DNA of 64,000 nucleotides from contig CAADRB010000071.1 in the NCBI GenBank assembly GCA_900708905.1, positions 425,825 to 489,824 on the forward strand. Reading direction: 5' to 3'. Shown in pieces: positions 37,026-52,000 of this stretch (positions are counted from its first letter, which is position 1; each line of letters starts with the position of its first letter). Below the pieces are notes generated by a model. That model did not search any database. It saw nothing but the letters and a program-made list of their open reading frames with translations, and was not told the DNA's origin. Source of the stretch: Hymenolepis diminuta (lineage: Eukaryota > Platyhelminthes > Cestoda > Cyclophyllidea > Hymenolepididae). Position numbers and translations under genes: made by a program.

Positions 37026-40000
37026 TTAAACTTTCGGATCCGATGCAATCAAATTTGCCGTACTACTTGAGGTCATGGCAGTACACGCACTGTAGGAGAC
37101 ATTATCGGCCAGTAGACAGGGTTGGCTATCACTTCGTCTCCACCTCCAAGCAAAGGGAATACGTCGAAGAATCATCTCCTGAACTGCGTAGCTTGAACTC
37201 CAACCCCGACGACTCTTTCTGTGGAGACAAATGACCAAACTAAGACACAGGAAGGCTAAAAGAAGTGAGAGGAATAAGAAACCAATGATTGTTAGAACTG
37301 TTGGAAGGGTCATAGAGGAGGAGGATTTTGATTCATGGGAGGAGAATGACCGGGACTTTTGTGGTAGGTCACAGTACTCCCATTGATCGATGGAGATGTA
37401 ACAGAATGCCCGATCATGGAGACTACCGGGATTTCGGCACCAATTTGAAACTGCACTGAAGACTGGCTGGAAGGCTAGGGATTTAAGATCTGCAGGGGAG
37501 GACAAGTTGGATTCGAGAACAGTGGAAACTGCGGAAAGGGTGGCATTATGGAAAGCGCGTTGCAAAGCTTCCAATTCACTGGTGTTGGTCGGATTGATTA
37601 AATCCCATCGAATACATCTTAAAGATAATAAATAACATATTACCAAAGGACGCAATTAAGAGTCCTGTCTCTTGTAAATAATATTAGATAATAACTTATC
37701 GTTTATTTATAAAGTTAATACATATCATACTAATTGCATAGGCGGATGCAGAGGTTAAACATCTAAAGTCTGGTCGATACAATTTTCAATTCTTCTTTTC
37801 CATCAGGAAACAAGCGTTAAAATTTTCTTATCACTTTCGAATATTTATCTAAAACATCTATCCGCTTCCTTCACAGTTGAATAGTCTTCTTGTCAAAAGT
37901 CTAACGAAGACAGATTAACATCAAGATTGAAGATGACATTCTGATAAATGACGATTTAACGACTCTTCCAGGACCTGAAGTCTTGGAAATCTAGGCAGAG
38001 ATGAGAATTTTGAGCTTTGACTTGAGGTGAGGTCTAAATATTATGTCTAGAAAAGTAGACTTTAAAAAATTAGAGACGCATATTCAAGAAATCTACGAAA
38101 ATGACGGTGTAGGTGAATATTGGTGCCGATGTGCATCATTCGCTTCTTGAAATAAATACAAGCCCCATGAAGTAGAACAGAAACAAAGCGAAAGTGAAAA
38201 TTAAGCCATTCAAAATCAGTTGGAAGTTATTTCTTAACTCAAAAACGTCCTTTATTTTCTTGTAATTAAAGATTTTTTAGGGAGCTAGATCATTTAGCGC
38301 ATTATGGAATTTTGCTTACGCCTTTCCGGACTCCGAGACTGCATGGTGTCCAGTATAGTCATGTTGATCCTCTGCTTGATAACTCCCATCAATGTGAATA
38401 GTTGAACTGTGAGTGGATGCAATGGGATCGGTTTCACAAAGTGGGGAAAGTCCTCTTGTACAATTCACAGAAACCATATCCAACTCATAGCTGGTCATTG
38501 AAATGGACTAAAAGACAAGTGTAAAGTAGTTATAAAAACATATGTTCAGTCACGAAACTATTCATCTGTTGCCGTCTGACTTATTTTAAACACAGTAAGG
38601 GATCCAGATTTATTTCGATTTTCTTACAGAACCGTGATGTAAGAAGAGATTGCTGACGAAGGAATACATACGAAGGATTGAGGTGTTCTTTCGAGCAACG
38701 AGATAATTATAAGAACTGTGAGGAAGGAATTTACGGATTTACGAATCAGAAAAAAATCGAGCAATATAAGAACAGAATTTCGATAGTGACGAAATCCTGG
38801 AATAGGTCAAATTCATATCGATTTCGAGTGACTAAAGATACACCTAAGACTGCTATACGAAAAATATTTAACTTATCATATTTACTATTCTAAGATAAAT
38901 TTACACATTTTCCAAAAAAAGGGGGTAAATAATTAACCGATTTCCGAATTAAACAGCCCTCTACATCGAACGATTAAACTTGATCAATTTCCATCAACCC
39001 TACATGATCAAATTAGTGAAGTTAAAACCAAGTTTGTTTAATTAATTACTGACCTTCACTATTTCAAAATGAAAAGTATTTACTGTGATATTCTTGTCTT
39101 ATCCTTCTCCATTAACTTCTAATAAACATCTGATCTCATAAACAACGACTCATGTGCCGTTTTTCCATCCCATCCCACCCCGCCTTGTCAGAGCGTACAC
39201 TCCTTCCCACTCCTTCATGTGGGCAAACCTCTCAAGCCCAATGGGAGATGTATTCGCAAAATTCAACCAGAGAAGAGGAAAGGCGTTCTGAAACTACTCC
39301 TAGGAAAAGCTCACATTCGACCATCTCTCCTGCTGATCCGAATTAATCTTGACATGAGTTTAGACACGAAGTTTTCACTGGATGTTTTGAATACAAGTAC
39401 TGTCTTTCTTACTCTTTCTGACCTTATTCTAAAGACCTTCGACGTACAACCCCAAGATATGGTTATAATGTGATAGCTTTTGACAACATTAATATGAAAG
39501 CAGTAATGAAAAAGCAAGTAACACATTTCAACCTTTGAGAAAGCGAAGCACGTGTCCACGTCGGAGTTCACAACGTTGATTGGTGGAGAGGCCCAACGTG
39601 TGTGCGTTACCGGAAGCCCATTGGACCATTTCCACGATGTTTCATCATGTGCCGGAACTCTTAGACCAATCCAATGCGGCACAGACTCCCAGGGCAACAT
39701 GCCTAAAATTTTTGAACCAAATTATCGATTTTTTGAGAGAAAAGTACGTTAGCCAGTAGATCAATAAGGAAACACACTTTTTGAGATGTAAATTATCAAT
39801 CTAATAGTGCAAAATATAAAATATTTTAGTGGAAATAAAAAGATTATCGATTTAAAAAATAATAAAAGCAAATATGCTGATAAAAAACACGCCTTACATG
39901 AAGCAGGTTAGCTATTTAAAAATTCACCAGAGGACAAATATGAAGGACAAAAATTAATGAAGACTACAGGGAAGCAGGAATCAAATCTTTTTAGAAATGA

Positions 40001-43000
40001 ATAGAGCACCAAATAGACATTCTATCAGAGACAGATTATCGATTTGAACTTTCATGAGTTCGATTAATTATAAAGGTACTTACCTGTTTGTGTATGATCT
40101 GAGGGTAAATGAGCCCGCATCCAGGCCACTGTATAAGGTGTCGATAAGGATGCCAAACGAGCTCCGGGTGCTGTCTGAGCACACATTGATTCAGCTTCCG
40201 CGTAAGTTCCAGTAAAATCGGCCATAAATCGATAGCAGTGGTCGCCTGTATTGGGCAGAATTCAATTATATAAATGCAGGCAAGGAATCTCAAAGTAATA
40301 TACTGCTGAAATTACCTGTTGCCGCATGATGAGTAGCATAACCTTTCGGACAAACAGGAGAAGAAGCTTTAGCTGTTAGACATGTTTGAGAAGGTTCAAA
40401 GGAACACACAAATGGAAGACGCTCATTACAACCCATATCGAATGAAAGTAATCCAAAATGCTCTGTATCAGGAACGCCCTTTATTGATACACAGAGAGGT
40501 CCATCAACAGACGAGGCATGAGGCTATTAAAGGTCAAACTGGGGTAAGATCAAGCTTCAATACTACTAACAACGTTATAAGTATCGGAATTACCCGATTT
40601 AGTTCATGCGCTATATAGCAAGGAACACGCTCATCAACCTCATGAAAAGCGTGACGATAATGGAACATTCCGATCCAGTGATATCTTCTCCATATCACTT
40701 CAAGGCGATCATAAATTGCAGAACCTCTTCCATAGAACGCCGGAGAGGGTGGTAATTTGGGCAGACGTGACAGTTGACTGGCCACAAAAACTGAAAATTA
40801 ACGCACCATTTAAATCCACTTCAGCAACTACTTCGATAAAAGGTGTTAATCTCACAAAACTTACGTTGATCAGCTTCTGATCGAAAAATGGCCAAACCAG
40901 CGTCGCCATTCTTTGAATAGCGCGAACCAAGTTTATGACAATAAGATTGGGCATCTGTAAAGGTCATAAACTCATCATGAAAAGCCTAAAAGGAAGAACA
41001 TCCAGGTAAAACGAAATCAAAGACGAATTGCCCTATTGTTACCGTCAATCAAACATACTCTAAAACACTGGCCATTGAAATATGTGAACCCTTCAGCTAT
41101 ACAATTGACATCTGGATCTTGAATGAATCCCGTCTCAGGAGATGGTATTTTACGAGCACTTGCAGCAAGCAAACAGTTTGGGGTATCAAAATGGTCGGCA
41201 AAAGAGGAATCTGATTGGTTTTCTGAAGTTGGGGTTGCCTGGCAAAGATAGCCCAAATCCAAGGTACACCTGAGAGAGTACCATGATCCTGAAAATTGGA
41301 ACGTGTTATGCTACTGAAATCCCTAAAGTAGAGGAGTGTTTTTAAAAAGCAAACAAACCCGAAGGCAAATGAAGGGCTATACAGGAGCCATGATCAAAGA
41401 AATTGCTGTAAGTATCTGTAAAGAAGGATTGCTGTTTTTGAACACGATCTTCATAGAAGGCCGAATTCCCCTGAGATCCATCTGTCCAGTTATTCCAGAA
41501 GAGCTTATCATGGGATTTTGAAAGACCAATCCAGACAAATTCTGATGGTTTGAGCATGTGAACCGGTAGATTATTTGCAACTTCCTAATCGTTTGAAAAT
41601 ATAGCACTCATTTGTACTGAAATCATCTTAGCAAAGCAGCATTTAAGATATTCACTAACCAAGATACCGACAACATAATCATTCTTCTGTAGCAGGCTTA
41701 TGATATCATCGGATACCGCCTTATTTGGAATACTAGCTAAGTGACCGTGCCATCGATTTGTTTGATCTGAGACTGACACAGTGCGTCTGCAAGCTCTTTC
41801 AGCCATTCGCCAGTCGTGACCGTGGGAACGCAATCCACCAAGGCGTACACGATAACACGTTACGGACCCGTCCTTGTGGTTTAGCTCTAAGTAATCTTCC
41901 GGACATGAAGTCCTGAAAAAGCAATATTTGTGGAATAATAAAATTTCGGCTAACTAACCATAAGACCGATAAAATATGTCCTACTTTAATTTATTTGACT
42001 GCGGAGGTAGAGTTGTTAAAGCAGGATTGGTTGGTCGAACAGGAACGCTACAGAGTGTCAAACGAGGAGCTGTGGGGCCCTTGCAGTCCCGAAGTTTCCA
42101 CCATCCAGTTTGCGGTTCAATCGCTAGGCAGAGTCCATTTGACGAACTATCTTTTCTAAGGGATGTCGGTTTCAAGCGATGAAAATCGCCTCCTATTGAT
42201 CCGTCTAGCCTGATAAACATTAGATTTGTTAATATACTCTACTTAAATACATTTTGTAGCATGATTATCTGAGAGTTACAAACCATGCGATTGACAGTGG
42301 ATGAGTAGTATTTATGATGCCTCCAATAAGAATGTTGTCATCTAAAGTGAGAAATCAAGGTTACTGCTACTTACTTAAATATTATTGAAGTAATAGTTTC
42401 TTTAAATCTTACCAGTCTGAAGACTAGCCGGAAGGAGCCAATTAATGAATGTGTCGATATCTGGTGATTTCAGACTGGCTGGAACCGATTCTCCACTACA
42501 ATCACTCATTACAGCGTAACATTTATCTCCAAAAGCATGCCATTCCACAACCTGATCCTGTCCATTGTTCTCAGGACAGATACCAACAGTAGAAGTCATT
42601 GGAGCCGTGCAAAAGGCAGTTAAGTTTGGAAGATTTTCGCCTTCCTCCATATCATAATAATCTTCTTCCTCCTCTTCCTCCCAAATTTCATCTTCGTCCT
42701 CATAACAAGGGCCAAGATTGAAAGGGGGTCTTGAGGTATTGGCAATCGCATCTAGAATAAAGCAGATCTTTTCCGACTCATTTGATGAATGAGCATTAAG
42801 GAAAACCGGTTGAGATTGGTGAATGGCTGCGGTGAGCCAGGGTGTTATATCTGAACTTCGTGGAAACTCCAGACGATCTTTGGTGTGAGTCACTTCAATG
42901 CCGATCCAAGCTTGAGTTGCATTCGTCTTGTGTCTCAGAAGTGTTCGAAGAAAAGAGAGTTCAAGAGGATTTCGTGGAAGAGCTACGGATAGCTTTCCAC

Positions 43001-46000
43001 AGGCTAATTTGGTCTCCTCGTAGTTGGCGCCGTTTGAAACGTTATTTCGAAGATTATAGCATGTATTGAGATAACAGATCTGTCCATGAGAATTTTCGGG
43101 TTGATTCCAGATTGGTTTCACACCTTTGCGAAGTAGAGGAGAGTCGGCAACAGTTGGTGTATTCAGAGGAATTTGACATCCAAATCCCATCCGAGTTGTG
43201 GAACAGTCAGTGCGTTCCCAGTCACCAACTCGAAGACTTGCCGTGGAGAGATATACACATTGAAGTTCTGTTGATGACTGGAAAATAGATAGCTTTAGGG
43301 AATTTAAGACAAACATAATTCGATTAAACTAAAGTGTCTGTCTGAATCTTTCCATAAATTCATTTCAGTACAAAACTTTCACAGAGGGTTATCAACAATC
43401 TTAAACGACCACAAAGTGCGAGAAAATATAGAAATATCTTAACACTCGAGCTGAAAAAACGGAACCCGAATTCAGCTCTACGCACTCTCACTTCTTTCTT
43501 TCATATTCGGTCACACAATTTCAATAAACTCTAAGTAAGGTACCATCTGCATATGGATTATGACAGTACCTGAATTACTAATACTATTTAGCTGATCTCA
43601 AAGCTTTAAATACTAGCTTATACTGTCTAAACGCTCTACTAAAATGAAGACGGAAATGGTGCAACCACCCATTCTTTTGACTCGCTCAATTTCAGATGCT
43701 CGCTTTCTTCTGGTGTCAGGCAAGTTAGAGTTGAATCGTGTAATACGTGAGCAGGAAGCCACAAGAGAATTAAAATCCCCATTCTTGAGAATTAAACCAA
43801 TTGTCTCCGATTGTCACATTTCCTGAAGATGTAAAGGATAATGTGGCGCAAATCGCAACTGGAGAAACAGAGATATCCCCACTTTTCAAGAAAGACGTAT
43901 TTTACCTTCCTTCCTATATGATAACTTAATATTGATCAAGTGGACTTAATAAATAAAAATATTCTTATTCAAATTCTAATCAATCATGTGGCTTGAAGTC
44001 TATGTAGATTAAGTGATCTGGATGTTCGGGTTAAAAAGGATCAGTCGTAGGATACAAGAAGGTGAGCTTTTTGGAAAAGGTTTCCAAGACGAGCTTAACA
44101 TCTTGGAGCTACGTCGGAAATAATTTAATGCCATTAAATAACAGTTGGGCAATCGAGAAATGAATGCATGAAATTCAATACCAAATTTGCGTGCAGTACT
44201 TGTTTGTAGTCGCCAAAATAGCACAACCATATCACGAAAGACAAATAAATTACTCTATCCAGTCTCCGGATTTTATGAAAATTTGTAACAAGTTGTTATA
44301 AGTAATGAGTGCCGTCAGCCTATTTTAAGTCTGAAATTATAACATTTCCGATGTCTGAAAGACTACCAATTAAGTCACACCAGAATTATCACAATTTTTA
44401 AATGAAGATTTTATTAAAATAAAAAAAATAACATTCACGCATCTTAAAATCTTGTTTTGCATTGGTTAATAATTACCTTGAAGTTAATTTCCCTTCCAAT
44501 CAATTTTGAGGTTTCCAAATCGAACGGAGGGCATTAAAACAACGAAAGATACGAAAATTAAGGCATTTTATTAATAATAAATAATGCTCAGAATGCTGTA
44601 AAGCAAAAAAATTTCGCGATTTCATTTGTAATGCGGACACAGGTAGAAGGAAGGGTACTAACGTTCCTGTTTCGATTTTTAGCGTATGTCTTGTTACACA
44701 TAAGGACTAATCACCAATAGTCCTTAAAAAGGTACCTCCTTCTGTTAAGATAGTCAACATAGCTCCAATTGAAGTATTTCATCACAATTGATTTGAGTAG
44801 AAAGTTGTGTTTCCCCGATGTTCCTGATTAAATGTTAGTGAAAAAGTCCAAGTCTAATTTTTGTATTAAAAAAGGAAATATTAGAGATTTAGGGTTGAAG
44901 ACCCTATTGGTTTGTCTTGAGACAAGTAATCCACATATCGCAGACGGCCCCTAAAACTTGCTCATCACTTTTATCCAGAATGCGGCTGCATTTTATTTCT
45001 AATATTGTAAGACATACGGCATAGGACAACGAAACCGAAGCCAAATACAAAATAACCAATCTTCCTTATCTCTTCCCTTTTATGGGCCAATCATAAACTA
45101 CGACATGGAGGGAGCCAATGACGGTGACCGAGGAGCAGCCAACGATATGACGCCAATCTGCGAGGAGGAAAAAATGACCTTAACGATTAACACTGAGTCC
45201 GAAAACCTGCGTGCGGATGCTGTGTGGTGTTCTTCCTGCTTTCCCGGTCTCCGTTTCCGTCATTCGAGCTACTTGCGCAACCCTACCCCATATTAAACCC
45301 AGAACCACGCCTACTCTGTCTTCGTCCCTTGTTGTACCACTTATTGTAGAAGAAATTGTAATTAAACACAATAACTCCTTCTATCAAAGTTCAGTCAATC
45401 TTAAACTATCCAGTCTGAATTGACCTTCAGCCGTCAAAGACATGAAGTTTAACTAATAGTATTTTGGATGTAAAAGGCATCAGCCTTTTCCCCCTATTGT
45501 CATGGTGTTCACATTTTCTTTTATTCAAAAACAGTCGAAATTAATTGAGTGAAATTTTCCGTTCAAACGACTGCTTGGAATTGTTATCACTAAACTGGGT
45601 GAAAGCGTATTAACAGGCGTGGTTTATCTCTCGCAATTCATGACCAACAAAAGAGAGGGAAAAATACTCTTGAACATATCGTCAGCTGACCCCCTTATGT
45701 TTTAGGTAGAAAAAAACGAGGAGCGCCGACATTCTAAATATAGTGAGTTACGAGGTATGGAGGTGGCTTTATATAAATAACGTGCACTAATTATCGGAGC
45801 CACCATTCTATGCGGGACTTTTGCAGAGTGATACATCAAAGAAGTAAGCATCAAGAAAATTGTGGTGTTCTAACTGTTAGGTCTGGCTACATTGACAAAC
45901 TCCCTTTCCTCCTCAGTACAATGTATCTTATTTTTCTACTCACTTTATTACTTTATCACAATATTATAAAAATATTATCTAGTCAAAGCATGTTTTCTCC

Positions 46001-49000
46001 GAATTTCTTTGTATACTTTCCAATACCTTATGAAAACAGAAAGCGGTATCTCTTTATTTAAGGAAAAGATAGAAATCTGGAAACTTGAGAAGCCACATCA
46101 CCAGTCCAACTAAAATCTATTTAGCACTATTATTCCTGCTCAAACAATATGAGTTTCCATCCTTACAGCTGGACGTTCCTCGAATTCTTATGAGGTGTTC
46201 ACTTGCTTTCGGATGGGAAGATATAGCTGCATTTTCAGTGTATACACTATTTTTATAACAGTTATGTAATGTAAATTTATGCTTCAATGAAATAAGGATA
46301 CATGTATGGCTCACCGGAAGACATGAGTTCGAATCCCTGTTAGGCACCTCAAAGGTTTAAATCACGCCTACGAATTGGTGATGCAGCCATTTTCAGATCG
46401 AAGAGGAACAAATAAATAGGGTCAATAACTGATACCTTATTATTAAAAATTTACTTTAATTATTTAATAATTATCTATTTGGATATTAATTCAAGAGAAA
46501 TTTTGGAAGGGAAGAGTCCTATAACCTCTATTAAAGGTGGAGGTTGGTCATTCCAAGCGTGGCATTGTATTTCATTCCCGATTACTAAAATTTTACATCA
46601 TACAGCCACTCAATTGTATACTTTGATAAGAAATTTCGTCATCAACCACTTTTTTAAATAAGAAAATAACACACAAATGCATGACTTCTGAAACATGATT
46701 TCTAAAATTTAACAGGCAAACATAGTTAAGAGCTTGATATTTACGAGAAATATTGCAGATGAGGGATTTCATTCCCAGATAAGGTCAACCGTTACTAATT
46801 TGGGTGATTTAATGGCGAAAAAATTGCTACTCAACATTTGATTACATTGTTTTAATGATTGATTTTGAAATGAAAAGAAATTAGAAGATAACGGTGCGAA
46901 GTACTTTATTAATTCTGATTGCAGTAAAGTGTTGGTAGCATTGAAAATCAATAAAGCCAAGTATATGAGAAGATTTCTTACCGCCAGATCGTCGGAGGTA
47001 AGAGTAGCCCAGTTAGAGTAGATGAGTGGTCGATGCGAAGAAAGCCATCTATAGGAGGCTAGTTGTTCAGGAGTATCAGCAGTGTTTCTACGGAGTCCAA
47101 TCCAAATTGGCCAAGAAAGCAGGGATATGGCAACATTCAAGGATTCTAAAATTAGTTACAAAGAACTTCAATTAGAAAATTAAGAGAAAAACATTTATTG
47201 AAACGATGTGGTACGCGTCGAAGACCCAGCGGTAACCAAGCCTATTGATGACGTCAAAAGTCGTGAGATTAAACTCTATCGATGAACATTTCGGAGTAGA
47301 ATTAGAGGATAGCTCTTTAATTCTTCTATCGCATTCTCTGTGAGAATACGTCGGTTTTTCGTCCACGAAGCCGCAGTGATGCTTTTGTGTCCCTATCTGT
47401 CATGACTAGACGAGTTTATCGATCCTTCTTCTATAACTGTTCCGTTTCATTTAAAGTACCGCTGCACTGATACCCTCATGTGGGTCCTTTCCCAAGTGAC
47501 ATATATAAACTGTATTTGTATTTCCACTCACAGACACGCTTGTTACAAATAACTCTGACCCTTAGGCGGTTGTTGTAGTTTTAGAAAGGAGAAATCTTGG
47601 TAAAATTCATTTTCACAAATGCATAAGTTGTGAAGAAAGTTTTATGGGTAGAAACGAAACCTTTAAGGAGATGATTCCACCAATACATGATGGATAAACC
47701 AAGAATAAAATGATTCAAAAACATGACATTCTACTGCGAATATAACAAGACCATTTAAACAGTCCATCGAACTTTAACGAAAGCTTTCTGCAATTTCACC
47801 AAAATATGTGGCCTTCTTAATCAAGATAACCTCAAATTTTAAAATCGTACCCTGTGTTGTCTGGTCGTGAATCTCCAGAAGGTCGGCATTGGAGTGAAGC
47901 TTCTTGCATTGTTCTCGTGCTTCTGTCCACGTATACAGCTCCTTCGTGTCGTTGTAAATCTGAAATTAAAAAGGAGATCCCTGTCAGTCCTTTGGTATGG
48001 GAGCTCTCAAAGTTCTGGGACAACTGATCAAAGGACCAAATGAATAGATGGCAGTTTCTCCAGTCTCGAAAGCATACACACATTTGCTTATTGATATTAT
48101 CCACTATATTTGTTAGATAGCATGAGATAGAAAGAGGGTGAGAGAACACGTCCAATTACAAATTAAATCAGTTATGAAAAATCAAATACATTCGTTATCA
48201 CTCTAATGACTAATGAAAGTAGGTGTAGAAGGGGGTAGCGCATACTGAGATTCTGGGGGTGGAAGGAAGAACTCACAGAGCACTCACTAGCACATAACCA
48301 GATAAGAAAAGAGAAATACTGCACAATACAGTGAATGCAACGATTGCAAATCTTACAGAAAATACGCAATTAAGTTACTGACTATCGCAATGTCACCTTC
48401 AACCGACTTTCGAGGAGGTTATTAAAGGACAGCGCTTTCAAAATTTAGACGTCAGAGCACTGATGAAATGATAAGAAAATGACACTGAGCTTTGGATTTT
48501 CGGGTCGAAAGTAAAAACCAAATTAAACTAAGTATCTGTCAAGCATAAAAAATCTTGTTGTGTATTGTTGTCTTGGATTTTAAAATTCGAACAATGCAGG
48601 AAAACTTTAAGCTCGTTTAATGTAGAAGACTTCTCTGCAGAAAAAGTTCTTTTATTCGCAAACTGAGAAGAACAGAGAGTACTAGTTATTACTCTCGAAA
48701 ATAAACAATATTTATCCGACTGTAGCTATTTCCTTACGTGTAGATAGTATTTAATAGGAAAAGTAAAAACTCGGTCTCCTTCCCTGCCTCAAATTAGACC
48801 AGTTTAATATTTCTCTTAGTGAGAAGCCTTTTCATGATCAATTTTCGTCTTTGTCTTGCTGTGGATAAGGAAAGAATGAATAAAAGTGAATTCAAATTGT
48901 ATTCAATTTCCCGGCAGTCGAAATGAAGTAATGCTTTTGTCAAGTAGTCTACCACATTGAGTACCTATTAATTGTGTAATTTCATATATGTTAACTATTA

Positions 49001-52000
49001 ACCAAGTTCAAAATTCCAATTTTTTCACTTCTAACAAGGTGGAAAACCGACTGGGATTCGTTTAAATATGCCAAAAGGGAACGTAGTCTGTGACATTAGG
49101 ACCTCAGAAAGCACAATCTTTCTTCTATCAAAGTCTAGATGAGAAAAGCGCAACTTATTTGAAAAGAAGAGCAATGAAATGGCAAATTCTACTCACAGTT
49201 GTCTGGACAAATGTTTTGAGTTTAATTTATTATTACTTCGAAGAGAAAAAATTATTAAATGCCATGTGAAACTAATGTTTGTGTCAGGAGGACTAGAAAA
49301 TTGTGTGATTATATCTCAAAGCGAATGATTCATTCATTTCGAATTAGGCGGAATAATTTAGTAGAAATTTGTTTAAATTGACAGAAAAAAATGCGTAATC
49401 TTCCCGCAAAATGAGGTCATGACGAGTGTTCGTGCACGGATGCGAGGTCACGAGATTTCATTCGGATTTGGCGAAAAAATTCTTGCGCTCCTTCACCTTT
49501 TCAACATTTCCTTTTTCCCACTACCACTGCTACTAGGTTTTGTTGAAGAATCAAAGACTATTTTGGAGTTTAACAATTAAATATTAAAACTACAGCGTCT
49601 GCTAAAGCCGAACCAATTTTCAACTCCCTATTTTAAAAATTTGTGTCAGTAAGAAAACACATTTGATTCAATTAAAATAACACCTAAAACCTAGCTTCTA
49701 AATTGAGTCACCACAATTTTTGTTTGTCCGGTTAAAACTGTCCTATGAACAGTTGTTTGCAGATCATTTTTAACAAATCTGATGTATACTATTAGCAAAA
49801 TTGACTAAAACTCTGCTGGTGGCATATTGGTCACCATGAACATCCGCCATGTCAGAGACGCCGAGTTCCGTTCCCATCGGTGTCAAAATCAGTGAGCGGA
49901 AGCCTTCTCGAATGGTCTTGGGCACTAATATTACTATCAAAGGTTGAACATAGTTGCTTCGCTAATCAAATTTATTCATTACATAAATGATCTATTTGCA
50001 TTTGATTGTTTGGTAGAGGACATTTTTCCGAACTAGGTGCTACGGTATGCAAAAATGAAAATCCCCACCTATTACGAAAGCGGGTTGCTAAATAACCTAT
50101 TAATGTGCACTTCAAGACAATTAAAAATATAATTCATTTTCGAGTGAGTGAGAGACATATATCTCCAAAATCTGAGGGTCCTAATTTTATATTTGATATC
50201 TGAAAACCTATTACCACCTTACTGTATTAAAGCAATTTCCTCCCAAATATTACTGGCGATAAATAAGCACTCTGGTTAGATGTAAAAAAGACTGAGTCTA
50301 AACACTCAGTAATTCACGAACTCAGGAAGGGCGTCAGTAAACAATCCAGAGTATTAGACCTCCGGCTCCCAATCCCCTTATGGAGACACTATTGATTGGA
50401 CTTGAGTTACACAACCACAAATAAAACATCTGCCTAATAAAATGAAGGCAAAATTATAACTATCCCCACCAACATACTTGACATGATGACTGCGTTACAT
50501 TGCTTTGCAGTGGACTGGTATACATTAGACTGTTTCTAACTCCTAAATTGAAGTGACTGACTACGTCGGTACACTTCTCTGCAGAACTGCAGAGTGTGCT
50601 CAATATGTTTGTCTCTACTGATATGACCCTAGAATTCCTTCACAGCCCTCAAGTTATTTGTTCCTGATTGGCTTGATTAACCATTTAAACTCTTGTGTCT
50701 ATATTGCTTAGTTGTTCTCATATCCAACCCACGTAAACTGCTTATATTAACCCTAGAGGTATAAATTAACCCATCATCCCATTTATCCTGACGAAAGTGA
50801 TGATCCTAGGTTCATTTAAATTTTCAAATATATTTCAGTTGATCGAAATCATACGTGCCATAAAGTGCAACTTCCCTTATCACCCTCACCTACACCTGGA
50901 AAAGTTCCGAATAGTTTAAGTATTTGCAAAAGTACCCTTTTTCGCACGACCCTCCCAGGTGATAACTTTTAAAAAGTATTATCGATCAACTTTAATTCGA
51001 CTTGCTATTTACATGTATGTGTCAACACAGAACCTCGTAAATCACATAAATAAGCAGCGTTCCAATGATTGGAAAGACCATTGACTGATATTGGAGCCTG
51101 AAGCGTAAACAATTTGTCAACGGCCTGGATATCACGGTTCTGATTCAAGTCACTGTAGTCGATGGACTCCATCCTTTCATGTATATTTAATTTAATTTAC
51201 TTTAACTATAGCATATCCGTAAAATACGCGTCTATCAATTTGGAGGTCACACGAGGTTGATACTCAAACTTGGCCGCCAGTGAACCAAATAAAAATTATA
51301 AGCTAAGATAGTGTCCTTTGGATTAGTAGCCTTCGCGGACGTCTGCCAAGCTAGAGGTCATGAGATTTATGGCCATAAGTACACACCCAGTAATGACCAA
51401 CCGCACTGGCCAATTTCGTTCAGTGAGATGGATGGTAGAATGCATATTTCTCATAAGAGCGGCCCGAGGATGCCTCCACTCTGATCAGGTTAGCATTTAC
51501 CATTAATGGGAAGTTTGTAAGAGTTGAAGCAAAGAGGAAGTTCTAGGTTAAAGTCGGATGGAATTTCAGCCTATTTTCCATTAGTAAATTACGTAAACTG
51601 GTAATCGGTGCGCCACTTTTAAGAACAATTATCAAATTTTTAAACATAAACTATGACATGAGTAGCCTAGGCAGATTTATTATAAGAAGACAAAAAGGGC
51701 TTTTTACTGTAGAACAGACAGTTTATTACAAATTAATTCACTCACTAAACAATTAGATACTACTAAGTACGAACCTATTAAGTAGCCAAACTATCTCCTC
51801 AACTCGTCTTGATATTCAAACAATTTAGACGAGATAATTTATTCGAATATATATTGACCAATATTCTACAATGGTATACCCATTCATATATACATTAAAC
51901 TATTCGAACAGATGGATGCATAGATATAGGGATATATTTTAGGGAAAGGATAGAGAGATCTGGGGCAAGAAATTCAGGATTCTTACTTATTCAGAAAAAT

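Noticed and set aside
39152..39473. Open frames on the plus strand between lectin exons 14 and 15
   Set aside because: They are antisense and lie within an intron. Lectin exons 14 and 15 join in phase 0 without them.
45105..45423. Less AT-rich patch with a 63-codon plus-strand frame in lectin intron 3
   Set aside because: No domain, no splice chain; more likely an old repeat.
47172..47366. Minus-strand frame DEKPTYSHRECDRRIKEL considered as a lectin exon
   Set aside because: The exons on either side (47959-47851 and 47145-46982) join in phase 1 without it, and it does not extend the domain.
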